Source: Symbiodinium natans (taxonomy: Eukaryota; Sar; Dinophyceae; Suessiales; Symbiodiniaceae). From it: 64,000 nucleotides of DNA. Each line of letters begins with the position of its first letter. Position 1 is the stretch's first letter. A model generated the notes under the pieces. That model saw only the letters and a list, made by a program, of their open reading frames with translations, did no database searches and had not been told where the DNA came from. Position numbers and translations under genes: made by a program. Where the stretch lies: the NCBI GenBank assembly GCA_905221605.1, contig CAJNDS010001779.1, positions 1,013,646-1,077,645 on the forward strand, in the 5' to 3' direction. This document shows, in pieces, positions 49,787-58,822 of this stretch.

Positions 49787-50034
49787 ATGTTGACTTCACA
49801 TTAGTGATTCCCGCCGCAATTGTAAAATCCCGCTGCCGGAACACAATATTGTAACCCGCCACAATTGTAAAATCCGACCCGGGAAATCCGGTTTTTACGG
49901 GCGTGGTGCTACTACCTAATACTAAAACTAATAGTACGTCCTACCAGGATTTAGGCGAACATTATTGAGGAGGCCCTGGCCGGAGAGATTGATCAATGAA
50001 GGGGGGGGGGGGTTTATTAATGCGAAGTCAACAT
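49787..50034. mobile_element. TA-flanked MITE inside CCCTAAA (family H, short copy)
   Basis: ATGTTGACTTCACATTA at the left and TAATGCGAAGTCAACAT at the right, 248 bp, with TA at 49785-49786 and 50035-50036. Left flank CCC-TA, right flank TA-AACCC: removing it would restore a telomere repeat. The interior has CCGCCACAATTGTAAAATCC twice and a 12-G tract. Confidence 0.7.
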
Positions 50035-50102
50035 TAAACCCTAAACAGCCCTAAACCCTAAACCCTAAACCCTAAACCCTGAACCCTAAACCCTAAACCC
50101 TA
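50035..50102 (-). repeat. CCCTAAA array
   Basis: Nine units right of the MITE. Confidence 0.9.
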
Positions 50103-50112
50103 TTGAAAGGGT

Positions 50113-50206
50113 ACCAGGCCCTCCGAAAATCTCGGAGGCGCCTGGGAGGCGAAGGCGCGCGAGGCCACCAGCCCGGGCAGTCCGCCTTCTCCGGCGCCCA
50201 GCCTCG
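50113..50206 (+). CDS. Exon-like coding fragment with donor
   Basis: Plus frame TRPSENLGGAWEAKAREATS and onward to PSPAPSL, ending G|GTATGTAG, a near-ideal donor placed at the edge of the TTTAGGG array. C array left. Family unknown. Confidence 0.5.
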
Positions 50207-50212
50207 GTATGT

Positions 50213-50420
50213 AGGGTTTAGGGTTTGGGGTTTGGGGTTTAGGGGCTAGGGGTTAGGGTTTGGGTCTAGGGTTTAGGGTTTAGGGTTTAGGGTTTAGGGT
50301 TTAGGGTTTAGGGTTTAGGGTTTAGGGTTTAGGGTTTAGGGTTTAGGGTTTAGGGTTTAGGGTTTAGGGTTTAGGGTTTAGGGTTTAGGCTTTAGGGCTT
50401 TAGGGTTTTAGGGTTTCTTA
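50213..50420 (+). repeat. TTTAGGG array
   Basis: About 25 units, mostly perfect. Confidence 0.95.
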
Positions 50421-50439
50421 GGGGCCAAGCCAGACCCTT

Positions 50440-50714
50440 ACAGGGAGGCCTTTTACGAGGCCCCACCCTGTACCCTCCACCCCAATCCCCAAAGCCCAGA
50501 AACCTCAACGCCCAAAGCCCTACACTCCCTAAACCCTAAACCTACACGGCTAAACCCTCAAACCCCTGACCTGACCCCTGAATACCCAAACCCTGAGAGC
50601 CCCCTGGACAACCAAACCCAACTCCCTACACACCCTACGCACCGGAACCCTAAACCAGCACAACCCCGAAAAAAGCCGACACCTCTAGACCCCAAACCCC
50701 TGCAACCCAAACCA
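50440..50714 (-). repeat. Very degenerate CCCTAAA region
   Basis: CCCTA words scattered in A/C-rich sequence; probably an old array. Confidence 0.6.
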
Positions 50715-50872
50715 TTTGGCCAACCACCCCAAACCTTAAACCCTAAACCCTAAACCCTAAACCCCTAAACCCAAAGCCCTAAGCCCCAAGCCCTAAACCC
50801 TAAACCCTAAACCCTAAACCCTGAACCCTGAACCCTAAACCCTAAACCCTAAAACCCTAAACCCTAAACTCG
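50715..50872 (-). repeat. CCCTAAA array
   Basis: About 20 units with CCCTGAA and CCCCAAG variants. Confidence 0.9.
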
Positions 50873-50961
50873 AACGAGCTGGTGCAGCCAGGGGAGCTCT
50901 AGAATGCCCTGCGCGGCGGCGGATCTCCAGTGCGAGGCTTCCCGACCTCTGGCAGAGCAGT
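50873..50961 (-). CDS. Possible exon-like fragment
   Basis: Minus frame LLCQRSGSLALEIRRRAGHS and onward is open across the C-array/G-array pocket. Moderate support only. Confidence 0.35.
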
Positions 50962-51262
50962 TTAGGGTTTCGGGCTTCGGGTTTAGGGTTTAGGGTTTAG
51001 GGTTTAGGACGGAGGGGGGGTTTGGGTTGAGGGGTTCAGGGTTTAGGGTTTAGGGTTGAGGAGTTTAGAGGTTAGGGTTTCGGGTTTCGGGGTTTCGGGG
51101 GGATAGGGGTTCAGGGCTTGCGAAACGAATCTTAGGGGTTTCAGGGTTCAGGATTTTGGGGGTTGGGGTTTTGGGCTTGGGGCTTGGGGCTTGGGGCTTG
51201 GGGCTTGGGGCTTGGGGCTTGGGGTTTGGGGTTTGGGGTTTGGGGTTTGGGGTTTGGGGGTT
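50962..51262 (+). repeat. Mixed TTTAGGG / CTTGGGG / TTTGGGG array
   Basis: Blocks of CTTGGGG (51175-51220) and TTTGGGG (51221-51260) at the right. Confidence 0.9.
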
Positions 51263-51385
51263 TCGGCGTTCGCGTCTTCACTCTCGTCCCCCGCCCCCCC
51301 CACTCATGTTAAACCCCCCAAAATAGCCATCACTCTTACCCTCCACCCTAAACCCTAAACCCTAAACCCTAAACGTTTGGTTGCT

Positions 51386-51486
51386 GGCACCTGCAGTGGA
51401 TCCCGCGTCTGCAGCGGCCGCCAGCATGCCAGCAAGGACGACGGCCCCGTCCCAGACCTCTCCACTACGGCTTTTGGGATGCTTTT
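51386..51486 (+). CDS. Possible exon-like fragment
   Basis: Plus frame GTCSGSRVCSGRQHASKDDG, then PVPDLSTTAFGM, following a short C array (51340-51375) and preceding degenerate G repeats. GCACCTGCAG| is acceptor-like. Confidence 0.4.
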
Positions 51487-52140
51487 AGGGTTCGGTGTTT
51501 TGGGGAGGTGTTTTTGGGTCTCGGGTTTCGGGATTGGCTTTTCGGGTTTAGGGTTTAGGGTTTAGGGTTTAGGGCTTGGGATTTGGGCTTGGGGCTCATG
51601 ACTTGGGGTTTGGGGCTTGGGGTTTAGGATCTTTTTGGGGGTCTCTACTTGGAGGATATATATATATATATATATGTAATTCTTTAATTCCATATATATA
51701 TATATGTCTCTTGAATATGTCTGTTCCCAACGTTTGAAGGGTTGGGTTCTATCTCTAGAGGCGGGGGGGTCATTTGCCACCCCTGAGGCCGGAACGGAAC
51801 GGAACGTAACGTCGGAACGGAACGCAACTGAACGTGATCATCTTTGTCTTGCCGGCTGTTGGGTTGCACAGCTGGGATACTAATGCACCTCAAAGAAAGG
51901 CTATGAGGGTTTGCAGGGTTTAGCGTTTGTGGGGTTTTGGGGTTTTCGGGTCTGTGGGGACTCCAGTGAGCCTTGGGCGCTTGAGGCTTCTGGCTTACTT
52001 GGCTTATCTGGCGCATAGTATGGGGCTTATAGGGCTTTACATGGTTTTGACGGCGGCGAAACGCTCCAGCTTACCAGGCTGTTGCTTTGCGAGTTGCACG
52101 GTGCTGTTACACGAGCTTTAACAATTGGGCTACCGCATGA
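51487..52140. other. Repeat remnants and unique DNA
   Basis: TTTAGGG/CTTGGGG patch (51545-51630), (AT)n at 51655-51705, and a GGAAC pentamer tract (51789-51832). No gene defended. Confidence 0.5.
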
Positions 52141-52304
52141 CGGCAACCCCCAAACCTAAACCCTGAACCCTACAACCTAAAAACCTCGAACCCTAAGTAA
52201 AACCGTAAGCCCTAAAATGCCCTAACCTCCGAAAACCGAAAGCCTTCGTGAACCCTAAGCCCAGACATACTCTGCCGAAAACCCTGAAGCCCTACATGCT
52301 CCAG

Positions 52305-52413
52305 GGTACCGTAGCCCAGCAACCCTATTCTAATAAGGGTACCCTGTTGAGGGGTCTGGTTACTCTATAAAGGAACCCCGAACCAAACAAATGGGCAAAA
52401 GGCTAGCACTACC
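52305..52413. mobile_element. MITE family G copy
   Basis: GGTACCGTAGCCCAGCAACC at the left, GGCTAGCACTACC at the right, interior GGAACCCCGAACCAAACAAA as in the copy at 25801. Confidence 0.55.
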
Positions 52414-52447
52414 ATAAACCCTGAACCCTAAACCCTAACTCTAACAT

Positions 52448-52537
52448 CACTGGGCTGCCAAGGAACCATGCAGCCAGTGCGCCGACTTCGTTCTGTCGGG
52501 GCTTGCGCAAGAGACCTCGGGAAGGACTAGCAAGCCC
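52448..52537 (+). CDS. Exon-like coding fragment
   Basis: Thirty codons on plus, HWAAKEPCSQCADFVLSGLA and onward to SGRTSKP. A short C array lies on the left. Protein-like with a CxxC. Family unknown. Confidence 0.45.
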
Positions 52538-52965
52538 GAACTCCTAAGCACCCAGTGCCCAAAAACGTAAGAAACCTAGAAACTCTAAAGCCGAAAGCCC
52601 AAACCTTCCCTAACACCCCAAACCCCTCAGCTCAAGAGTCCGAAGCCCTACAGAGCTTCGTCTCTACTGAGAAAGGGAGCGTCTTACCTAAACCCTCAAC
52701 CCTAGAGCCTAAACCCCGAACCCAAAACACAAAAAACAGCCTTCTGGCGGGTTGAAGGCCCGGCTGAAAAACGTGACCCCTCCATCTCACTACCCAAGAA
52801 AGGTGTCAAGGACCATTTGTCAACTTAGGGATCCAAAATGAGGGGGGTGTTTGCGAAAATAGGGGGACTCCCAAAAGAGACCCTTACATAGTAGGATCCC
52901 CTTATGAACCCCTACTGCCCAAGAAGGTCCATGGTAGATTCCTCAATCAAAAAAAAAGGTTAATG
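52538..52965. other. Degenerate A/C-rich and family-E-like DNA
   Basis: 52830-52915 has the family-E words (AAAATAGGGGGACTC, GTAGGATCCCCTTATG). No gene defended. Confidence 0.4.
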
Positions 52966-53067
52966 AACATGTTCCCCTTATACTAACAGGTCCCTCATAG
53001 GTGTTCTACTAGGGTACTACACTACAATCCCTATGAAGGACTGTGAGTATAACGGGGCAACATCCCC
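52966..53067. mobile_element. MITE family B copy
   Basis: AACATGTTCCCCTTATACTA at the left and AGTATAACGGGGCAACATCC at the right, interior CAATCCCTATGAAGGACTGT. Confidence 0.65.
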
Positions 53068-53179
53068 AGGTGTTGAGCTCTCCGGGTGGTTCCTTGCTGG
53101 GCTTCTGGCCCCTTAAAGCAAACATTCGAAGCCCCGAAGCCGTACGGCTTTCAACCTTTAGCCCACTGAATCCCCGAGC

Positions 53180-53352
53180 CAGAACCCTAAACCCTAAACC
53201 CTCAACCCCAAACCCTGAACCCCAAAACCTAAAACCTAAACCCTAAAACCTAAACCCCATTTTTAAATAAAAAACAAAAACAAACAATAAACCCCAAACC
53301 CTGAACCCTAAACTCTAAAAAACAAACTAAACCCTAAACCCTCAACCCTAAA
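53180..53352 (-). repeat. CCCTAAA array with A-rich interruption
   Basis: Units split by AAATAAAAAACAAAAACAAA (about 53266-53288). Confidence 0.85.
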
Positions 53353-53354
53353 AC

Positions 53355-53444
53355 ACATCTGCCAAGGGTCGGCCCGCTGTGTTGGCAGGCGAAGCTCTCG
53401 GGCCTCTGCCGAAGGCAGAATCGAAGACCTCTTGGGATGTAGAG
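53355..53444 (+). CDS. Exon-like coding fragment
   Basis: Thirty codons on plus, TSAKGRPAVLAGEALGPLPK and onward to TSWDVE, in a C-array/G-array pocket. Family unknown. Confidence 0.45.
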
Positions 53445-53537
53445 TTTAGGTCTTTAGGGTTTAGGGTGTAGGGTTTAGGGCTTAGGGCTTAGGGCTTAGG
53501 GTTTAGGGTTTAGGGTTTAGGGTTTAGGGTTTAGGGT
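53445..53537 (+). repeat. TTTAGGG/CTTAGGG array
   Basis: Thirteen units. Confidence 0.9.
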
Positions 53538-54035
53538 GTGAAACAAGAGCGGCTCGTAAACGGCTGGAGTTTCGTGAGGGATTTAGGGTTGAGGGCTTTG
53601 GGCTGGAGTTAGGGTTGTAGGCTTGAGGGATTTAGGGTTGGAGGGTTGAGGGGTTAGGCGTTCGGGACGCAAGAGCCCACTAAGACATGAATAGTGAAGG
53701 GTGGTGACGTTTCGTCACGAACAGCCCGAAACCCACATGGGCATTTCCCGAAAGGGTACCTATATACCCCTGCGCAATCCTTTCTTTCAGAACCCCACAG
53801 AAAAGGGCAACCCGATTTTCCGACCCCCCCCCCCTCCCCCCGCTCCGCGGCGTTCTGCAGCCAGCATGCCTTGCCCAAAATCGAATATCAGCTCATGGGC
53901 TGTAGGATCCACCAGGGTCTCCTCCTCGGCTAAAAGTTAGGATTCCCTGAACCCTTAATCCGAAAACCCTAAAGCCCTAAACCCCAAACCAGACTTCACA
54001 AGAACAACTTGGGGGCTGCGAACGTCCACCTTCTG
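53538..54035. other. Unique stretch
   Basis: Degenerate TTGAGGG words (53578-53665), then unique DNA with a C10 tract at 53825-53834. Opposing ORFs unsupported. Confidence 0.4.
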
Positions 54036-54288
54036 CAGTTTAGGGTTTAGGGTTTTTGGGTTTAGGGTTTAGGGGTTTACGGGTTTAGGGGTTTAGGGTT
54101 TAGGGGTTTAGGGGTTTAGGGGTTTAGGGGTTTAGGGGTTTAGGGGTTTAGGGGTTTAGGGGTTTAGGGGTTTAGGGGTTTAGGGGTTTAGGTGTTTAGG
54201 GGTTTAGGGGTTTAGGGGTTTAGGGGTTTAGGGGTTTAGGGGTTTAGGGGTTTAGGGGTTTAGGGGTTTAGGGGTTTAGGGGTTTAGG
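54036..54288 (+). repeat. TTTAGGGG octamer array
   Basis: About 30 octamers, very uniform. Confidence 0.95.
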
Positions 54289-54369
54289 ACTCGCGAGTCG
54301 GCGGCTTTTGCCGCTCCATCCTTGTCCCTCAGAGCTGCGAGGCGTCCGTGCACAACCCCCAAAAGGCAG
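54289..54369 (+). CDS. Exon-like coding fragment with consensus donor
   Basis: Exactly 27 codons on plus, TRESAAFAAPSLSLRAARRP then CTTPKRQ, ending at CAG|GTAAGG, the best donor match in the mosaic. A family-A MITE begins 11 bp into the putative intron. Left flank is the octamer array. Family unknown. Confidence 0.55.
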
Positions 54370-54379
54370 GTAAGGCGGT

Positions 54380-54560
54380 ACTTGGGAGCTTCATTGGGGG
54401 TACTTATAAGTAGGGTTAGAAGTAGAGTAGCTCTAGCTGTATATAACCTTACTTAAGGTACCTATATAACCCTACTTATAGAAGTCGAGTAGCTATATGT
54501 GAAATTTTACTTAAGGTACTTGTATAACCCTACCTATATAAGTACCCACGAACCTTCAGG
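54380..54560. mobile_element. MITE family A, long copy
   Basis: ACTTGGGAGCTTCATTGG at the left, AGTACCCACGAACCTTCAGG at the right. The interior is partly duplicated: the segment from TAACCCTACTTATA to TTACTTAAGGTAC recurs. Confidence 0.6.
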
Positions 54561-54562
54561 TG

Positions 54563-54625
54563 AGGTGCGAAGAGAGGTCGCAAGGTCAGGACCTCCTCGA
54601 CTTCCTTGCGGATGGCTCGTGTGAA
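54563..54625 (-). CDS. Exon-like coding fragment
   Basis: Twenty-one codons on minus, FTRAIRKEVEEVLTLRPLFA and P, between a MITE and a TTTAGGG array. Helix-like and charged; family unknown. Confidence 0.45.
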
Positions 54626-54636
54626 GGTTTGGGGAT

Positions 54637-54752
54637 CAGGGTTTAGGGTTTTAGGGTTTAGGGTTTAGGGTTAGGTTTCAGGGTTGGGGTTTGGGGTTTG
54701 GGGTTTGGGGTTTGGGGTTTGGGGTTTGGGGTTTGGGGTTTTGGGCGTTTGG
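54637..54752 (+). repeat. TTTAGGG then TTTGGGG array
   Basis: Eight consecutive TTTGGGG units at the right. Confidence 0.9.
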
Positions 54753-55420
54753 GGTTCACTGCTTTTACCTTTGCTGAGTAGCCACGATGCGACCGCATAC
54801 AAACCCTAAAGGCCACAATTGAACCCTAAACACTAACCCTACAAGCCCTTGACGCTGCAAGCCTCAAAAGCTCTACAAGCCCTGTTGCAAGGCCTCAACC
54901 CCTAGTGTAGGGTTTAAGACCAGCCTCCCGTGCAACATATGAGAGGCCGACCTGTATGTTGGGCCATTAACTGGGGGGCTTGCTTGGTTGCCGTTCAGAA
55001 GCTTCCACTGCCCTAGCAAATAAAAGAGACCATGCCATTCACTAGAGGACGTGTCCGTACTACTTGGGGGTTCATTCAGGTGCTGAGAAGTAGGGAAAGT
55101 ATGGTTCTAAACTAAGTTCGGGTGCTTATAGTCATTATAGTCATTATAGTCATTATAGTCATTATCGTCATTATAGTCACTATAGTCTTCCTTACAAGTA
55201 CAGATGAAGAAGCAGGCTTGCTTCGGTTAAGGTCCTTGGGGCGCAGGGTTCTTGTGGTCAGCTTCACATCGGCTGGGTGCCCACCTTGGAGTAACTTTCA
55301 TGGTTTTTTCTCTTGCTTCGAACTTTCATCTACGAATTGCTTAAGAACCACCCCCCCCCCCCCCCAAAAAAAAAAAATGGAGGATTATTAGTTCCTGTTT
55401 TTGGGGGGCTTCTTAAGCAA
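54753..55420. other. Unique stretch with 9-bp repeat
   Basis: TCATTATAG nonamer repeated about seven times (55131-55190) and a C15-class tract followed by A11 at 55350-55377. No gene defended. Confidence 0.5.
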
Positions 55421-55979
55421 CTACCCTAAACCCTAAAGCCGAAGGCCCTGGCTCTGAGCAGTTCTGAGGAAGATTGGGAGGCGTGGCCGAATCCCTAAAC
55501 CCTCAACCCCTAAAGCCTGAAGCCTAAAGCCTAAAGCCTAAACCCTAAACCCTAAACCCTAAAAACTAAACTTTCCTTTCGGTAGGGTTTACGGGTTGTG
55601 GGTGGAGGGGGGGGGGGGGCGCGGGGGTTGGGGGAGTCGACGGAGCGGAGCACTTGAGAGGGTTTACAGTCTAGGCCCAAAACCAGAACCCTAACAATTA
55701 AACTGTCCTCCTCACCCGAAGTCATCTTGTCAGCGCGGGAGAGGCGCTCATCAGATTGCAAGGGCTCACGGCTCAGGAGGGGCTAGGGGGTTGGGGCTTC
55801 GGGTTTGGGGTCTCGGGTTTCGGTTTTTAGGGTTTACGGTTTTGTTTAAGGGTTTTGGGCTTAGGGTTCAAGGTCTAGGGTGGAGAGTGTAGAGGATCTT
55901 CCCCTGCCTCATATGGCGAGTCTGCGAAAATACGTTGGCACTACGTAGACCCTCGGAGATATGCTCCGAAGCAAGATCC
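55421..55979. other. Degenerate arrays and unique DNA
   Basis: CCCTAAA/CCTAAAG block at 55490-55565, G12 tract near 55607 and TTTAGGG-like DNA at 55785-55885. Confidence 0.5.
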
Positions 55980-56016
55980 TCTTCAACCCCAGAAGGGAGA
56001 AAATGAAATGTCCCAA
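55980..56016 (-). mobile_element. Introner-like element (family F), truncated by array
   Basis: GATCCTCTTCAACCCCAGAAGGG to AAATGTCCCAAGG matches the conserved right half; the GCCTACCTAGG end is replaced by TAAACCCTAGACC (a C array to about 56090). Confidence 0.5.
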
Positions 56017-56190
56017 GGTAAACCCTAGACCCTAAACCCTGAACCCTGAACCCTAAACCCTGAACCTTAAACCCTAAACTCCAGACCCTTGAACCCTGGG
56101 TCCGTTCCGGGTCTTGTAGCTCGGTTGCTGGTGCCCCCGAGGACCACAAGGGCCCCAAACCCTGTACCCAACTCATCGGGTTTAGGGTTT

Positions 56191-56330
56191 TGGGCTTAGG
56201 GTTCAGGGGTTAGGGTTACTTGAAGGTTGATTGATTTGCAAGTAGGGTTCTAAGCACCCCAAAATAAGGGTTATTACCACCGTTACCCTACTTTTGACTC
56301 TACGCATAAGTCCCCAAAGAACCCTCGAGC
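56191..56330. mobile_element. MITE family A-like, diverged
   Basis: ACTTGAAGGTTGATTGATTT near 56218 and CGCATAAGTCCCCAAAGAACC near 56308 are a weak inverted pair. Confidence 0.4.
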
Positions 56331-56555
56331 GGCTCCTTTTCTCGGGGACTAACGCTTACGGTTGAGCCATGCTCTTGAAATTGGATTGCCTCCGACATGC
56401 GTTGGCTTCGAGCTACAAAAGCCTAGTGACTACATGGGCCGGAGATTTGTCTCGTGACCGACAGGTCGCGGCACAAGTCTCACGAGGGGGGGGCGCGCCT
56501 TCTAGGAAGACTCCAGCTTTCCGGCGAAAGCTTCGGATTCTTCCCTGAATTCCCA

Positions 56556-56648
56556 GAACCCTAAACCCCTAAACCCTAAACCCCTAAACCCTAAACCCTA
56601 AACCCTAAACCCTAAACCCTAAACCCTAAACCCTAAACCCTAAACCCT
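56556..56648 (-). repeat. CCCTAAA array
   Basis: Thirteen units, two CCCCTAAA at the left. Confidence 0.95.
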
Positions 56649-56770
56649 TATCCTTCCTGCGACCCCGTAGCCCCTTGAAACTTCGCCAAAACCGGCGGCT
56701 TCAGGTGATCTGCAGGCCTCTCGCCTGCGCCCTGGGCCAGGTTGGCTCCTCGGGCGCCCCGGGAAAGTGC
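56648..56770 (-). CDS. Exon-like coding fragment
   Basis: Forty codons on minus, ALSRGARGANLAQGAGERPA, then DHLKPPVLAKFQGATGSQEG, stop supplied at the array edge. C array left, G array right. Family unknown. Confidence 0.45.
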   Translation of the reverse strand, partial: ALSRGARGANLAQGAGERPADHLKPPVLAKFQGATGSQEG

Positions 56771-56893
56771 GGTTTAGGGTTTAGGGTTCAGGGTTTAGGG
56801 CTTAGGGTTTAGGGGTTAGGGGTTAGGGTTTAGGGTTTAGGGTTTAGGGTTTAGGAGGGTTTAGGAGGGTTTAGGAGGGTTTAGGGTTTAGGG
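56771..56893 (+). repeat. TTTAGGG array adjoining the LINE 3' end
   Basis: TTTAGGG and TTTAGGAGGG units. Its right edge (T9 then AGGG) fuses with the last codons of the retrotransposon read on minus. Confidence 0.95.
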
Positions 56894-56900
56894 TTTTTTT

Positions 56901-58822
56901 TTAGGGCTGCCATGCGCTTCCAACATGCTTGCTGTACATAGGGAAAATACTCGGCGCGCGCGTTGGCGCAGTGCGTAAGAGGTCGCCAAACCGTGTGTCT
57001 TTGGATATTAAATGTTTTAGGCCCAGGAAGTCCCTTCGGGCTTCTGGGTCTGCGGCGGAGTGGTGGTTATAAAACCTTACTTTTTCCGTGGAAACTAATT
57101 CAAACCAGTATCTACAGGGGTGTCCTCTTGTGCGGGCCTTAGTAAATCTGATTCGGTCCTTGTATCCGGGAGAGAACACTACATGGTGAATGGGGTCCTG
57201 GGGGCTTGCTAATATAGAGCTCTGGAGTAATCCAAATTGTTGCGCCAGCAGTGTTTGGGAGGGCAAACATGGCTTGCCTGCAATTTTCCAAACCTTCTGG
57301 TTAGATATGTGTGAGTAGTACGAGGATTTGATTTTAATGGAGCGTCTAAGATACCTATGGTACCAGGCGTCGATTTTTTTGAAGGAGTGGGTTTCTAGTG
57401 TGAGGACATCCAGGGAGTATAGCAGGACAGGAACAATGCAGCTATGGAAGATGTGGGTTTTTACTTTAATGGGTAGTTTACTTTGCCATATGTGTTGGAG
57501 CTTCATGAATGAGGAGTGAGCTAGTTCCATTCTATGCTGAATGGCGATTTTTGGCGGAGTAGTCCAGCTGATCCTAGAGCCCAAATATTTAACCTGATCG
57601 CTTACAGGCACTGGAGTGCCATCGGCAAAGCTGATGTCTGCCTGTGCGCTGGGGTGGCGGAGTAGTTCGGTTTTCGTGTAATTGAGTTGTAATCCATATA
57701 AAGATGCTTCTACCTGTACGCATGCCAAAAATGATTCGAGCTGTGGTGCCGTGACTGCCATTAGAAGGGTATCATCTGCGTATTCTAGATCATAAATGGG
57801 CTTGCCTACTGACCAAGTGTTTTGCGGTGTACCCTCGCTCCTAAGCCGAGCGTCGATGTCGTGGAACAATACTGTCATGATCATGATGAACAAGTAAGGG
57901 CTGAGTGGACAGCCCTGTCGTATGCCACTTTTAGGCGTGCCCCAACTTTTCTCTTGAGAGAATCCTTGAGTGCAAAATTGGGGGTCGGTGTAGAGGTCTG
58001 TTATGATTTCAATGTAAGTGGGGTGCACTCCTAATCTTTTAAGGGCGACCATCATGGCGGGGTGGCTAACTTTGTCGAACGCTTGCTTCCAATCTAAAAA
58101 GAGAAGTTGGAAAGGCTGACCTGTTTTGGCGGAGTAATCTTGGAGCCTGCGCAGGATAAACAATGGCTGTTTTGTACTTCTTTTTGCACGGAAGCCATAC
58201 TGGGTGGAGCGTAGCTGTGCGTCGTGTTTAGTGGCTAGTCTTTTTTGCAGCATGGCGGAGTAGATTTTGTAAAACGTGTTAAGAAGGGAGATCGGCCTGT
58301 AATTGGAGGGGTCTGAGTCTGATCCCTTTCCCTTGTAGATGCTTACCACGAGCGCTTCTTTCCATGAAGAGGGGACCTTCCTGGCTCTGAGGCAAGCGTT
58401 CATAAGGCGGAGTAGCTGGGTTTCACCGTAGTGGTCGAGGAGTAATATTATTTCTCCCTTTACCCCGTCTAGTCCTGGGGCCCTGCCTTTTCTTATACCC
58501 TGGATGGCAGCGTAGAGTTCTTCATGTTGAAAGGGAAGGGGGTCAAGTTCGTCGGTCTTGTAAAGCGGGGGGGAAGAGCGGAGTAGTTCGATTTCCTCCT
58601 CGGTGACGTCCGGTGGGGACCACTGGTTGTTCTGGAGGTGATCTCTAAAGATTTTGTGGGTGTTCGTCCATGGGACTGGTGTGCCTGAAACTTTTAGTCT
58701 GGTTCTCCTAGCTCTAAAACCTTTTTTGAAGCTCTGGACTTGTTTCCAGATTTTGGTGTGTGACGGGTTGGGGTCAGTAAGCAACTGCTCGCGTGTCCAA
58801 TCCCTTTTTATTTTACGGGCCT
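56901..58822 (-). CDS. LINE reverse transcriptase
   Basis: About 640 codons open in this frame. Counting from the TTG at 58784, residues 95-108 have the LINE N-terminal KGRAPGLDGVKGE block, 144-170 SIYKGKGSDSDPSNYRPISL, 224-240 the FLDWKQAFDKVSH catalytic-Asp motif, 286-300 GIRQGCPLSPYLFI, 332-340 the YADDT catalytic pair, and 399-406 KYLGSRIS of the thumb. It copies the element's RNA at a nicked target. There is no C-terminal CCHC knuckle and no RNase H after RT. The frame has no ATG at its start; it overlaps the upstream ORF and is reached by -1 slippage at 58829-58823 or by a lost indel. Plus-strand ORFs are shadows. Confidence 0.9.

Noticed and set aside
56945-56985. tRNA-like sequence GCGCGTTGGCGCAGTGCGTAAG on plus
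   Set aside because: It overlaps the end of the intact RT reading frame and has no T-arm or B-box; coincidental similarity.
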